Shown: in pieces, positions 9,251 through 17,893 of the stretch | How positions within the stretch are numbered: the first letter of the stretch is position 1 | Layout: every line of letters begins with the position of its first letter | DNA from: Haematomicrobium sanguinis DSM 21259 | GTDB taxonomy: Bacteria; Actinomycetota; Actinomycetes; Actinomycetales; Micrococcaceae | Reading direction: 5' to 3' | NCBI RefSeq assembly: GCF_000688395.1 | Contig: NZ_JIAG01000005.1 | Coordinates: 1 to 64,000, forward strand | DNA: 64,000 bases | Notes under the pieces: generated by a model | The model's database searches: none | What the model was told of the DNA's origin: nothing | The model's input: only the letters and a program-made list of their open reading frames with translations | Made by a program: the position numbers and the translations under genes

Positions 9251-10135
9251 CTACAACACTGATTCTCGCAACTCTCTTGGCGCTCTGCGTTCAGCTTTCT
9301 GAACGCCGTTCAGGGTTTCTGTTGGCACCGGCCGGGGATAGCGTGCACACAGTGAATCGCCCAGGGATACTCGGCGCAGGCGCCTCCCCAACCAGGGCCT
9401 GGCGTACTCGGTGAACCAGCGGACTTCCTTTCGCAACAGCTGCCAAAGCCAGTCCACCCCGGCAGAAGAAGCGTCGGGCGACGGCAGGCCGGGAACCTGG
9501 ACGCGCTCAACTTCCCGCACCGGCATCGTGGCGGCAAAGGACGCACCAAGCACCTCGAGAACTTTCATCGCCATGTACTGGTGACCCACCGCCGACATAT
9601 GCAGCCGGTCCTCGTCCCACAAAGCCGCATGCTGATAGTCCTCAAATGCCCAGTGGTCCACCAAGAGGCAACCCAGACGCGAGGCGATATCGCGAACAGA
9701 CTCATTGTAGGCGTGGTTGCGCCGATGAAGCAGGTTGAGCGCCGGGTGCAGCCGCACGTCGTAGCCGGTGAACAGCACCACTACCCCGCCGGTGGCTACC
9801 AGACGGCGCACCGCACGCTCGTACTCCGCCATGAGCGCGGGCAAGTTCAGGCGCGGGTTCATTAGATCGTTCCCGCCCGCGTACATGGTGATCACCGTCG
9901 GGTTCATGGCGCACGCCGCACCGATCTGGTCGGCCACGATCTGTTCTAGCCGCTTTCCCCGGACCGAGAGATTCGCGTATTCCCAGCTGGCGTTCGGGTC
10001 CCAGCTCAGGGCTTCGGCAACCCGATCTGCCCAGCCGCGCACCCCGTTGGGTCGCAGCGGATCCGGGTCGCCCACCCCTTCAGTGAATGAGTCACCCACC
10101 GCGACAAAGCGCTTCACCACGTCTCGCGCACTCAC
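9251..10135 (-). CDS. SGNH/GDSL-family hydrolase
   Basis: 294 residues. Block I is VAVGDSFTEGVGD (catalytic Ser16). Block III is MYAGGNDLMNP. The catalytic Asp/His lie in EDRLHMSAVGHQYMA. This is the SGNH esterase/lipase fold. No signal peptide is seen, so it is probably cytoplasmic; the substrate is unknown. The C-terminal 60 residues are Arg/Trp rich. It stands alone between long intergenic regions. Confidence 0.85.
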   Translation of the reverse strand: MSARDVVKRFVAVGDSFTEGVGDPDPLRPNGVRGWADRVAEALSWDPNASWEYANLSVRGKRLEQIVADQIGAACAMNPTVITMYAGGNDLMNPRLNLPALMAEYERAVRRLVATGGVVVLFTGYDVRLHPALNLLHRRNHAYNESVRDIASRLGCLLVDHWAFEDYQHAALWDEDRLHMSAVGHQYMAMKVLEVLGASFAATMPVREVERVQVPGLPSPDASSAGVDWLWQLLRKEVRWFTEYARPWLGRRLRRVSLGDSLCARYPRPVPTETLNGVQKAERRAPRELRESVL

Positions 10136-10241
10136 AGCATCAGGCTAGGCACCTCTGCTCGCCGACACGGTGCCCTTTCGGTGAGTTTCATGCGAACGAG
10201 CGGTGAACTTTCACCCCTTCTCGCCCAGGACGCCGCCGATA

Positions 10242-10286
10242 GACTCTTATGCACCTAATGACCGCCGAATTAGGTGCAGAAGAGTC
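10242..10286. repeat. Intergenic palindrome
   Basis: 18-bp inverted repeat with one mismatch (10242-10259 with 10269-10286) and a 9-nt loop, between the SGNH gene start and the small membrane protein gene. It faces two outward-reading genes, so terminator use is less obvious than for the other palindromes. Confidence 0.65.
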
Positions 10287-10382
10287 CAACGGCAAACGGC
10301 ACCTCCGCATAGCGTCACGGCGCTGCACCACCGAAAATCCGCTGATAAAATCCAAAGAGACGCACCGGGAGGGAAAATACGC

Positions 10383-10613
10383 ATGAACATGGAAGTTGTC
10401 ATTGTCATTGAGTGGATCGCATCGATACTGGCGATCGCCTTTGGCGTTTGGGGCCTGCTCTACTCGGACATCCAGTCCGGCAGCACGCACGAGGGCGTCA
10501 AAGCCAAGGCCATCCCGGTCGGCGTGATCTGGGCTCTTGCCGCCGTATTCGGCTTGATCGCCTTCCTCGGCGCATACGTTTTCGACTACAACCAGTTGCA
10601 GTCCGCCGCCTAG
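10383..10613 (+). CDS. Small two-helix membrane protein
   Basis: 76 residues with two hydrophobic segments (about 5-24 and 43-66) joined by a polar loop, SDIQSGSTHEGVKAK. The ATG at 10383 follows GGGAGGG by about 8 bases; the longer frame from 10203 has no ribosome site and runs through the palindrome. Function unknown; probably an inner-membrane protein. A terminator follows at 10645. Confidence 0.65.
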   Translation: MNMEVVIVIEWIASILAIAFGVWGLLYSDIQSGSTHEGVKAKAIPVGVIWALAAVFGLIAFLGAYVFDYNQLQSAA

Positions 10614-10644
10614 CGCGCGCCACCCAAACACCAACAACACGCGA

Positions 10645-10671
10645 ATGGCCGCCCCAGTGCGGGGCGGCCAT
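10645..10671 (+). terminator. Terminator after the small membrane protein gene
   Basis: 11-bp perfect GC-rich stem (10645-10655 with 10661-10671) with a 5-nt loop, 31 bases after the stop codon. Its position also argues that the next gene does not start here. Confidence 0.75.
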
Positions 10672-10902
10672 CGTTATGCGGCGAGCGCCTCCCGCATGGC
10701 ATGTGCCCCGTTCGTGATGAATGGAGCCGCCCGAGCCGAGCGTGACCCCGCCCGGGCGGCCCATCCATTCGCACATGAATGCGGGAGCGCGCTCCCACTA
10801 ACCACATTTCCGCTCAACGCCCCACGGTTACGCCCCACCGTTACCCCCGGTTATGCACCAGTTACACACCGGCCAATCCCCAGATCACGTAGGCTCAATA
10901 CT

Positions 10903-11976
10903 GTGATCCTCGTCCTGTCCATTGCCGCACTGTTTGTGTTGCTCTTTGTGCTCTCCTTCCGCACCGACCGCCGCCGCCTGCGCAACGGCGTCTACCTGCT
11001 GATCGCGCTCGGCATCCTCGCCCTCGCGGGCCTCTCCCTGCTCAGCCGCACCCCCGACGGCAGCAATACGGCCACCCTGATCGTCTTCGGCACCATCCCC
11101 CTCGGGGTGCTCTTCCTCGTGGTCTTCCTGCTCGCCAACGGCCTGACCATCATCCGCAAAGAGGGCCGCTCGCTGGCAAACCTGCTCTCCTTCCTGCTCG
11201 GCCTCGCGATCCTCGTCTCGGCCGCCTATTTCATCGTGGTCATCACCAACCCGAGCACCCCGCGGCTCGCCCTCTCGCTTGCGGTCTTCCTCTTCCTGAC
11301 CTTGGCCTACCTCAGCTTCGTGTTCACCGCGTACTTCCTCTACTCGCTCATTTACGGCCGGCTGAGCTACCAGCGGCACCCGGACGCGGTCATTGTGCTC
11401 GGCTCCGGCATTTTCGGCGAGCGAGTGCCGCCGTTGCTCGCCTCCCGCTTGCAGCGCGCCGCGGACATTTTCACCAAGGAGTACGACGGCGATCACTCGC
11501 CAATTCTCATCACTTCCGGAGGACAGGGGCCCGGTGAGAGCATTCCCGAGGCCCTGGCCATGAAGCGGTGGCTCGTCGAGCGCGGAGTGCCCGAGGCGGC
11601 GATTGTGACAGAAGATCGATCCCGAAACACCTCGGAAAACATCGCCTTTTCCCAAGTGATTTTGCGCGAGCGCGGTTTCAGCACCGGTCGGCCGGACGCC
11701 TCGTCCCCCGAAGCACCCCAGACCGGTGACGCTCCGGCACCGAGGCGGGCACGCGCCGTCGTAGTTACTAGCAATTACCACGTTTTCCGGGCCGCCATGG
11801 AGACCCGGCACCACCGCCTGGACGCGGATGTGGTGGGGTCGCCGACCGCGTTCTATTTCCTGCCGAGCGCGGTAATTCGCGAGTTTGTGGGTGTGCTGCG
11901 ACAGTTCTGGTGGGTGCACGCGCTGGTCATTGCGGCGATTGCCGCGCTCACGTTTGTGCCGGGGCTGGGGGTGTAG
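10903..11976 (+). CDS. DUF218 (YdcF/ElyC-SanA type) membrane protein
   Basis: 357 residues from GTG 10903. About five membrane helices fill residues 1-150, followed by a cytoplasmic or outer DUF218 domain: DAVIVLGSGIFGERVPPLL, ITSGGQGPGESIPEALAM, EDRSRNTSENIAFS and VVTSNYHVFRA. A final hydrophobic segment lies at the C-terminus. The family is linked to envelope polysaccharide or undecaprenyl-carrier metabolism. The frame is open from 10645, but that region contains a terminator and shows no membrane-protein pattern, so the GTG start just before the first helix is preferred. A Pro/Ala-rich insert lies between the last two conserved blocks. Confidence 0.82.
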   Translation: MILVLSIAALFVLLFVLSFRTDRRRLRNGVYLLIALGILALAGLSLLSRTPDGSNTATLIVFGTIPLGVLFLVVFLLANGLTIIRKEGRSLANLLSFLLGLAILVSAAYFIVVITNPSTPRLALSLAVFLFLTLAYLSFVFTAYFLYSLIYGRLSYQRHPDAVIVLGSGIFGERVPPLLASRLQRAADIFTKEYDGDHSPILITSGGQGPGESIPEALAMKRWLVERGVPEAAIVTEDRSRNTSENIAFSQVILRERGFSTGRPDASSPEAPQTGDAPAPRRARAVVVTSNYHVFRAAMETRHHRLDADVVGSPTAFYFLPSAVIREFVGVLRQFWWVHALVIAAIAALTFVPGLGV

Positions 11977-11993
11977 CGCCGGGCGCCCGAAAC

Positions 11994-12012
11994 TTAGGGT
12001 AGCCTTAGTTCC
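11994..12012 (+). promoter_or_regulatory. DtxR/IdeR-type iron box
   Basis: TTAGGGTAGCCTTAGTTCC resembles the 19-bp iron-box consensus TTAGGTTAGSCTAACCTAA, with the left half and centre well kept. It touches the ATG at 12013, leaving no room for a ribosome site, so the mRNA may be leaderless with the box covering the -10 region. Confidence 0.65.
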
Positions 12013-13044
12013 ATGCTTTCTCGTTTTCGCGCCCTGATTGGCGCGGCTCTGGTGATGTTTTTGTTGGCCTTGACGGCGTGCGCGCCGAGCTCGTCAAGCG
12101 GCGGGGACGGCGGTGCAGGGAACCTTGACGTCGCGCAGGGCGCCACGAAATTCAGCACCGCCGACCAGGAGACCGCGAAACTTGGCACGGATGCGGCCCC
12201 GGGCGAATTTCCGCGCACCATCACCGACTCGATGGGAACGGTCACGCTGGAAAAGAAGCCGGAGCGGGTGGTGGTGCTCGATGGCGGCGAGCTCGATTCG
12301 GTGCTCGCGCTCGGTGTGACGCCGGTGGGTATGGCCGAATACGCGACCTCCCCTAACGGCGAGTCCTATCTGAAGGATCGGGTGGCCGATATACCGGTGG
12401 TCGGGGACGTGAAGGAGCTCAACCTGGAGGCGATCGCGGCGCTCAAGCCGGACCTGATCCTAGGGAGCAGCCTGCGGGCCGAGAAAATGTATCCGGCGCT
12501 CTCTAAGATCGCGCCGACGGTCTTTGCGATCCGCCCCGGGTTCCCGTGGAAGGAGAATTTTCTGCTGATCGGGGACGCCTTGGGCGAAGAGACCAAGGCG
12601 GTGCAAATCCTGAACGACTATCAGGACAAGGCCAACGCGGTACGCGACTCCGTGAGCAACCCGCCGACGATTTCGCTGTTGCGGTTCATGCCGGAAAAGA
12701 TTCGCCTGTACGCCAACAAGTCCTTTGCCGGGGTGATCTTGAAGGATGCTGGTATTCCGCGTCCGGCAAATCAGGACATCGATGATCTGGCGGCGGAGAT
12801 TTCGGCGGAGAATGTGTCCGATGCGGAGGCCGATTTGATCCTGTACTCCAGTTATGGCGACCCGTCCGGCACGGCAGAGGAATCCGTGGTGAACGGCGCG
12901 CTGTTCCAGAACCTGGCCGCGGTCAAGGCCGGGAACGCGAAACGCATTAGCGATGACGTGTGGTTCTTGGCGCTCGGGCCGATCGGTGCGAATCTGGTTC
13001 TGGACGATCTGCAGAATATCCTCAAGGAGTACCGCCCGGCATGA
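12013..13044 (+). CDS. Iron-siderophore ABC transporter substrate-binding lipoprotein
   Basis: 343 residues. A lipoprotein signal, ALVMFLLALTAC, gives lipidation at Cys20, followed by a Ser/Gly linker. The rest is a FecB/BtuF-type periplasmic-binding fold (class III): TITDSMGTVTLEKKPERVVVLDG, then NLEAIAALKPDLILG and KIAPTVFAIRPG. It should capture ferric siderophores outside the membrane. No permease or ATPase gene is adjacent; instead the stop overlaps the GH125 gene by 4 nt. An iron box abuts its start, so iron repression by a DtxR/IdeR-type protein is likely. Confidence 0.88.
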   Translation: MLSRFRALIGAALVMFLLALTACAPSSSSGGDGGAGNLDVAQGATKFSTADQETAKLGTDAAPGEFPRTITDSMGTVTLEKKPERVVVLDGGELDSVLALGVTPVGMAEYATSPNGESYLKDRVADIPVVGDVKELNLEAIAALKPDLILGSSLRAEKMYPALSKIAPTVFAIRPGFPWKENFLLIGDALGEETKAVQILNDYQDKANAVRDSVSNPPTISLLRFMPEKIRLYANKSFAGVILKDAGIPRPANQDIDDLAAEISAENVSDAEADLILYSSYGDPSGTAEESVVNGALFQNLAAVKAGNAKRISDDVWFLALGPIGANLVLDDLQNILKEYRPA

Positions 13045-14432
13045 ACTTCACGCCAATAGTCGCAAAGCCCTTTGTTATCGATGAGGCGTTGGCCGAGCTA
13101 TTGGCGTCCCGCGCTGCGGCTGTCGCCGAGGCTACCGGCGAGCCGCGGTTCGGCGAAATGCTCTTAGCCCAAATGCGGGACACCTTGGAGAAGACCATCA
13201 ATGTTGCCGAGGACGGCACGACCTTTGTCATTACCGGGGATATCCCGGCGATGTGGCTACGCGATTCGACGACGCAAATGTTGCCGTTCATGCGGCTCGT
13301 GGACGCCCACGAGGGTTTGCGTGAAATGGTGCGCGGACTGCTCGAGCGGCAGTTCCGCTATATCCTGCACGATCCCTACGCCAACGCCTTTAACGAATCT
13401 GCCAACGGCAACGCCTGGCACGCAGGAGATATAGACCCCGACCCCTGGTTGTGGGAGCGCAAGTTTGAACTGGACTCGCTCGCCTTCCCGGTGCAATTGG
13501 CGCACCAGTACTACCAGGCGACCGGTTCGCTGGACTTTCTGACGCCGGACGTGTTTGCCGCTTTCCGGCTCATTGTGGACACCCTGACACTGGAACAGCG
13601 GCATGAGGAAAACTCGCACTACCGCTTTATCCGGGAAATGGATCTCGTCACCGAGACGTTGGGCCGAGATGGCCGTGGCACGCCCGTGGGTTACACCGGG
13701 ATGGCGTGGGCGGGATTCCGCCCGAGTGACGACGCGTGCACCTATCACTACAACATTCCGGGCAATCTGCTGGCAGCCCTGGCGTTGGATTACATTGCCG
13801 AGTTTGCCGAGCTTTCGGCGGCCTCGAGTGCGGCCTCGGGTGCCGCCTCGAGTGCGGCCTCGGGTGCGGACGGCCCGATTGCCGATGAGAACTTAGCTCG
13901 CGGTGCGCGCCGCCTGGCTAAGGAAATCCGCGCCGGGGTGGAACGTTTCGGCGTGGTGGAGCATCCAGAATTCGGCCGCATCTTGGCCTATGAGGTCGAC
14001 GGCCTGGGCAACACGCTGCTCATGGATGACGCGAACATGCCGAGCCTGCTCTCGCTCCCGATGACATCCACCGTCAGTGCCGATGACTCCCTGTATCGGA
14101 ACACGCGGGCGTTTGTGCTCTCGGACTCGAATCCATATTTTGTCCGCGGAAGCGTCGCCGAGGGCATGGGTTCGCCGCATACCCCCGCTGGGTACATTTG
14201 GCACATCGCGCTCGCGGTGCAGGCGCTGACGTTGCCGCGGGACGGTCTGGGGCAACAAGAGCGCCGCGAGGAACAGTTACGCATTGCCCGTGTGATGGCC
14301 GCGACGGATGCTGGAACCGGACTCATGCATGAAGGCTTCGACGCCAACGACCCGACCCAGTTCACCCGCGCCTGGTTCTCCTGGGCGAACTCGATGTTCT
14401 GCGAGCTGCTCCTCACCCTCACCGACCCGTAA
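13041..14432 (+). CDS. GH125 exo-alpha-1,6-mannosidase-like glycoside hydrolase
   Basis: 463 residues of the metal-independent GH125 family: GDIPAMWLRDSTTQMLPFM near residue 75, NGNAWHAGDIDPDPWLWERK, YTGMAWAGFRPSDDA, VRGSVAEGMGSPHTPAG and FTRAWFSWANSMFCEL. The fold is an alpha/alpha toroid that trims terminal alpha-1,6-mannose. No signal peptide, so it acts inside the cell. The start ATG 13041 overlaps the preceding stop (ATGA) and follows AAGGAG; an upstream extension in the same frame is only shadow sequence. Oddity: a Ser/Ala-rich tandem insert near residues 259-276. Confidence 0.88.
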   Translation: MNFTPIVAKPFVIDEALAELLASRAAAVAEATGEPRFGEMLLAQMRDTLEKTINVAEDGTTFVITGDIPAMWLRDSTTQMLPFMRLVDAHEGLREMVRGLLERQFRYILHDPYANAFNESANGNAWHAGDIDPDPWLWERKFELDSLAFPVQLAHQYYQATGSLDFLTPDVFAAFRLIVDTLTLEQRHEENSHYRFIREMDLVTETLGRDGRGTPVGYTGMAWAGFRPSDDACTYHYNIPGNLLAALALDYIAEFAELSAASSAASGAASSAASGADGPIADENLARGARRLAKEIRAGVERFGVVEHPEFGRILAYEVDGLGNTLLMDDANMPSLLSLPMTSTVSADDSLYRNTRAFVLSDSNPYFVRGSVAEGMGSPHTPAGYIWHIALAVQALTLPRDGLGQQERREEQLRIARVMAATDAGTGLMHEGFDANDPTQFTRAWFSWANSMFCELLLTLTDP

Positions 14433-14439
14433 CCCCACC

Positions 14440-14503
14440 AAGTTGGCGCAGATTAACAAAAGTGTGCGGGATCCCGTACAACTTCGGTAATCTGCGCCAA
14501 CTT
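14440..14503. terminator. Bidirectional terminator palindrome
   Basis: 16-bp perfect inverted repeat (14440-14455 with 14488-14503) with an inner imperfect repeat centred on GGGATCCC. It lies between convergent genes. Confidence 0.65.
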
Positions 14504-14607
14504 TGTGGCGCGGGGCGGGCGCGGGGCGGGCCTTGGGCTGGCACCGAGCGAAACCGGTGCGGGGGGCGGCGAGGGCGCTGAGCGAAACGGGACCGCACCC
14601 GGACCGC

Positions 14608-15153
14608 TCAGGCGACCGGCGGGAAAGGTGCGCTTTTGCTGGGACTGGGCAACGCCGTCGTGCTTCTCCACTCGGAAACCCAGCCCGGCAACGCGGTGCC
14701 GGCCGGTGGCGCGCCAACCACTTCGAAAATGTCGGCGAGATCCAGTGCGCCGCGCCGCGAAATGAACCGGATCGCGACCGTCGCCTGGGCGTAGATTTCG
14801 CCGTCGATGACCGCGTTGTGGCGGAAGTACACGTTTTTCGCGTCGACGCCGAGGACCTCGGTGGTGACCTGATACCGCGCCCACAGCACGAGCGATTTGC
14901 GGAACGCGATCGTCTCGGTGGAGGCGACCATGGACCAGCCGCGGCGGCGCATCACGCGGAAGAGTCCGGCGGCGCGCAGGTGGCGCAGGCGGCCCAGGTC
15001 GAAGTGGGAGAAGTAGACGCCGTTGTTCATGTGCAGCGCGACGTCGATGTCGCTCGGAAGCACGCGCATGGTCCAGGTGGTCCTCTCGCGCCAGAAGTCG
15101 GCTGGCGCAATGCGGGCAAGGAGCGCGTGGATGGTTCGGAAGATCAAATGCAC
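14608..15153 (-). CDS. Hotdog-fold acyl-CoA thioesterase-like protein
   Basis: 181 residues. It carries the 4HBT-type motif DIDVALHMNNGVYFSHFDLG with the hotdog-fold central helix, followed by beta strands (SLVLWARYQVTTEVLGVDAK, VYFRHNAVIDGEIYAQATV). It matches the THEM6/YbgC-like thioesterase group in length and pattern. The substrate is unknown. Divergent from the symporter gene at 15246. Confidence 0.8.
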   Translation of the reverse strand: MHLIFRTIHALLARIAPADFWRERTTWTMRVLPSDIDVALHMNNGVYFSHFDLGRLRHLRAAGLFRVMRRRGWSMVASTETIAFRKSLVLWARYQVTTEVLGVDAKNVYFRHNAVIDGEIYAQATVAIRFISRRGALDLADIFEVVGAPPAGTALPGWVSEWRSTTALPSPSKSAPFPPVA

Positions 15154-15245
15154 GCTCCCATGTTACCTGCGGGTAACATCGTGTGGCGCGTAGCATTTAG
15201 TGATCACTCGACGCACAGCGCGGCGCACCGAAAGGCAAAGGGGCC

Positions 15246-16733
15246 ATGGACAAGCTGGGGTACTACTACATCGCATTGGCGATCTATTTCGCGCTGATGC
15301 TCGGTATCGGCTACTACGCGTGGCGGCGCACCAAGAACCTGGACGACTACCTGCTCGCCGGCCGCGACCTCAAACCCGGCGTCGCCGCGCTCTCGGCCGG
15401 CGCCTCGGACATGTCCGGCTGGCTGCTGCTCGGGCTCCCCGGCGCGATCTACGTCTCCGGTTTGAGCGAAGCGTGGATCGCTGTGGGTCTGACCATCGGC
15501 GCGTATCTGAACTGGCAGTTCGTGGCGCCGCGCCTGCGCTCCTACACGCAGGTCGCCAATGACTCGATCACCGTCCCAAGTTTCTTCGACAACCGCCTAA
15601 AAGATCCCACACACTCGGTGCGCTTGGTGTCCGGCATCGTCATCTTGGTGTTCTTCACCTTCTATGTCTCCAGCGGCATGGTGTCGGGCGGCAAATTCTT
15701 TGAAAGTTCCTTCCAGGGCGATTACGTCTGGGGAGTGGTCATTGTTGGCGGCATAACTGTGCTGTACACACTGTTCGGCGGGTTCATGGGCGCGACCTTC
15801 ACCGATGTCGCCCAGGGCCTGCTGATGCTCGCCGCACTCATCACGGTCCCGATCGTGGGGCTCACCCAGGTGGGCGGATTCGGCGGCATGATCTCCACCA
15901 TCGAAGCCGCCGACCCGCAATTGCTGGTCTGGAGCGGCTCTTTCATCGGCATTGTCTCCGCACTTTCCTGGGGGCTCGGATACTTCGGCCAACCGCACAT
16001 CATTGTCCGCTTTATGGCGCTACGCTCCCCGCGCGACGCCCGCGCCGGAAAATGGATCGGCATCGGCTGGATGGTCGTCTCGGTTGTCGGCGCCATCTTC
16101 ACCGCGCTGGTCGGTGTCGCGTACTTCCAAGACAACCCAGACGCGAGCCTGGAAGACCCGGAAACCGTGTTCCTGGTGCTCTCGCAAATCTTCTTCCATC
16201 CGCTCGTTGCCGGATTTGTCCTGGCCGCAGTCCTCGCAGCCATTATGTCCACCATCTCCTCGCAACTTGTGGTCTGCTCGTCGGCGCTCGTGGAGGACCT
16301 CTACCACCTGGTGGTCCGCCGCAAACTCTCCCCGCAACAAGGCGTGAACCTCGGCCGCGCGGGCGTGCTGATCGTGGCAATTGTCGCCGCGGTCATCGCC
16401 TTCAGCCGCAACGACTCGATCCTAGATCTGGTCGGCTTCGCGTGGTCCGGCTTCGGCGCCGCATTCGGGCCGATCGTGTTGCTCTCGCTGTTCTGGCGCA
16501 AACTGACCTGGCAAGGCGCGCTCGCCGGAATTGTGCTCGGCGCGGCCACCGTGTTCATTTGGGCGAAGGTCATCGAGCCGGCCGCGAATATTGGGCTGTT
16601 TGAGATTGTCCCCGGGTTCATCGTGTGCACTGTGGCGGCCGTGGTGGTTTCGCTTCTCACCTTCCGCAGCGATCCGGAGATTGAAAAGACCTACGACGAC
16701 GCGCGCCTCCTCGCAAAGTCCGGCGCGGTTTAG
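15246..16733 (+). CDS. putP: Sodium/proline symporter
   Basis: 495 residues with about 13 membrane helices of the sodium:solute symporter (SSS) family. The signature region LLLGLPGAIYVSGLSEAWI and GWGLGYFGQPHI-like segment (SWGLGYFGQPHIIVRFMALR) match PutP, as do MSTISSQLVVCSSALVEDLY and length. It imports proline with Na+. ATG 15246 follows AAAGGGG. The stop is 27 bases from the convergent ArsR-type gene. It lies near the 5-oxoprolinase operon, consistent with use of proline/glutamate-type compounds. Confidence 0.9.
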   Translation: MDKLGYYYIALAIYFALMLGIGYYAWRRTKNLDDYLLAGRDLKPGVAALSAGASDMSGWLLLGLPGAIYVSGLSEAWIAVGLTIGAYLNWQFVAPRLRSYTQVANDSITVPSFFDNRLKDPTHSVRLVSGIVILVFFTFYVSSGMVSGGKFFESSFQGDYVWGVVIVGGITVLYTLFGGFMGATFTDVAQGLLMLAALITVPIVGLTQVGGFGGMISTIEAADPQLLVWSGSFIGIVSALSWGLGYFGQPHIIVRFMALRSPRDARAGKWIGIGWMVVSVVGAIFTALVGVAYFQDNPDASLEDPETVFLVLSQIFFHPLVAGFVLAAVLAAIMSTISSQLVVCSSALVEDLYHLVVRRKLSPQQGVNLGRAGVLIVAIVAAVIAFSRNDSILDLVGFAWSGFGAAFGPIVLLSLFWRKLTWQGALAGIVLGAATVFIWAKVIEPAANIGLFEIVPGFIVCTVAAVVVSLLTFRSDPEIEKTYDDARLLAKSGAV

Positions 16734-16760
16734 GCGGGGGTGCTTCGAGCGGGTTTCGGC

Positions 16761-17051
16761 TTAGGCGTGGCCCACGTGGTGGACCGCTTCACGGAGGAAG
16801 TCCCGCACGTGATCATCGGCGAGCGAATAGATGACCGAGCGGCCGCTCCGGCTCGGCGTCACAAGGTTCAAGTGGCGCAGCAGCCGCAAATGGTTGGAGA
16901 TGGTCGCCTGCGCCAACCCGGTCGCGTCCACAATTTCGGTAACCGAGGCCGGGCCCTCCTCCAATTTGGCCAAAATGAGCAAACGGGCACTGGAAGAGAG
17001 GCCCTGCATGATGTCGGCCATATTGGCGGCCTCGCTGGCGGAAAGTTTCAC
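16761..17051 (-). CDS. ArsR/SmtB-family repressor with CzrA-like zinc site
   Basis: 96 residues, winged helix: SSSARLLILAKLEEGPASVTE, then recognition helix LAQATISNHLRLLRHLNLV and wing SGRSVIYSLAD. The last helix carries D79-x-H81-x10-H92-x2-H95, exactly the spacing of the alpha-5 Zn(II)/Co(II) site of CzrA and SmtB. No cysteine, so no alpha-3 site. It should release DNA when zinc is high. It reads away from pxpA across an 86-base gap; no efflux gene is adjacent, so the target is unknown. Confidence 0.88.
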   Translation of the reverse strand: MKLSASEAANMADIMQGLSSSARLLILAKLEEGPASVTEIVDATGLAQATISNHLRLLRHLNLVTPSRSGRSVIYSLADDHVRDFLREAVHHVGHA

Positions 17052-17137
17052 AACTCACACTCTACTGAACCGTTTCGCTAGGCTGGGAATGAACGTTGTG
17101 TGCGGTCGCGAGCCGCGGCGCGGAACCTGGAGAGTGG

Positions 17138-17893
17138 ATGCTGACGCAGATTGATCTCAACAGCGATGTTGGCGAGTCTTTTGGTCGCTGGCGTCTGGGT
17201 GAAGACGGCATCTTCACGGTGATTTCCAGCGCGAACATCGCCTGCGGTTTTCATGCCGGTGACGCCCCGACGATGTCCGCCTCCTGCGCCCTGGCCGCGG
17301 CTCACGGAGTGAGCGTCGGCGCGCACATCGGGTACCGGGACCTGGCCGGGTTTGGCCGCCGCTTCATCGACGTGGACCCGGCCGAACTCGCGGATGAGAC
17401 CGCCTACCAAATCGGCGCCCTGCAGGCGATGGCCGCCCGCGAAGGCACCCGGGTCCGCTACGTGAAACCGCACGGCGGACTGTACAACGCAATGGTGCAC
17501 CACGAGACCCAAGCCCGCGCCGTGATCGAGGCCGTCGCCTCCGTCGATGCGAGCCTCCCAATAATGCTCCTGCCCGGAAGCCTCGGCATTGAGATTGCCC
17601 GCGAAGCCGGCGTCCGCGCCGTCTCCGAGGCCTTCGCCGACCGCGCCTACAACCCCGACGGCACCTTGGTGAACCGCCGCGAACCCGGCTCCGTACTACA
17701 CAACCTCGAGGACATCACCCGCCACGTCGAGAACATCGCCAACGGTTTCATCAAAGCCATCGACGGCACCCGAGTTCGCGTCGAGGCCGAGAGCATTTGC
17801 GTCCACGGCGACACCCCCGGCGCACTGGAGATCGCGCGCCGCGTCGCCACCACCCTGCAATCCGCCGGAGTCAGAATCGAGCCTTTCGCATGA
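17138..17893 (+). CDS. pxpA: 5-oxoprolinase subunit A (LamB/YcsF family)
   Basis: 251 residues. It opens with [18 protein letters not shown] and continues with [35 protein letters not shown] and [11 protein letters not shown], all hallmarks of PxpA. It works with PxpB and PxpC to cleave 5-oxoproline to glutamate using ATP. The start ATG 17138 follows GGAGAG by 5 bases; the frame upstream is not conserved. The stop overlaps the next start (ATGA), giving a coupled pxpA-pxpBC operon. Confidence 0.93.
   Translation: MLTQIDLNSDVGESFGRWRLGEDGIFTVISSANIACGFHAGDAPTMSASCALAAAHGVSVGAHIGYRDLAGFGRRFIDVDPAELADETAYQIGALQAMAAREGTRVRYVKPHGGLYNAMVHHETQARAVIEAVASVDASLPIMLLPGSLGIEIAREAGVRAVSEAFADRAYNPDGTLVNRREPGSVLHNLEDITRHVENIANGFIKAIDGTRVRVEAESICVHGDTPGALEIARRVATTLQSAGVRIEPFA

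Noticed and set aside
17128-17893. LamB/YcsF as a lactam-utilisation protein
   Set aside because: The coupled KipI-KipA fusion identifies the operon as the PxpABC 5-oxoprolinase.
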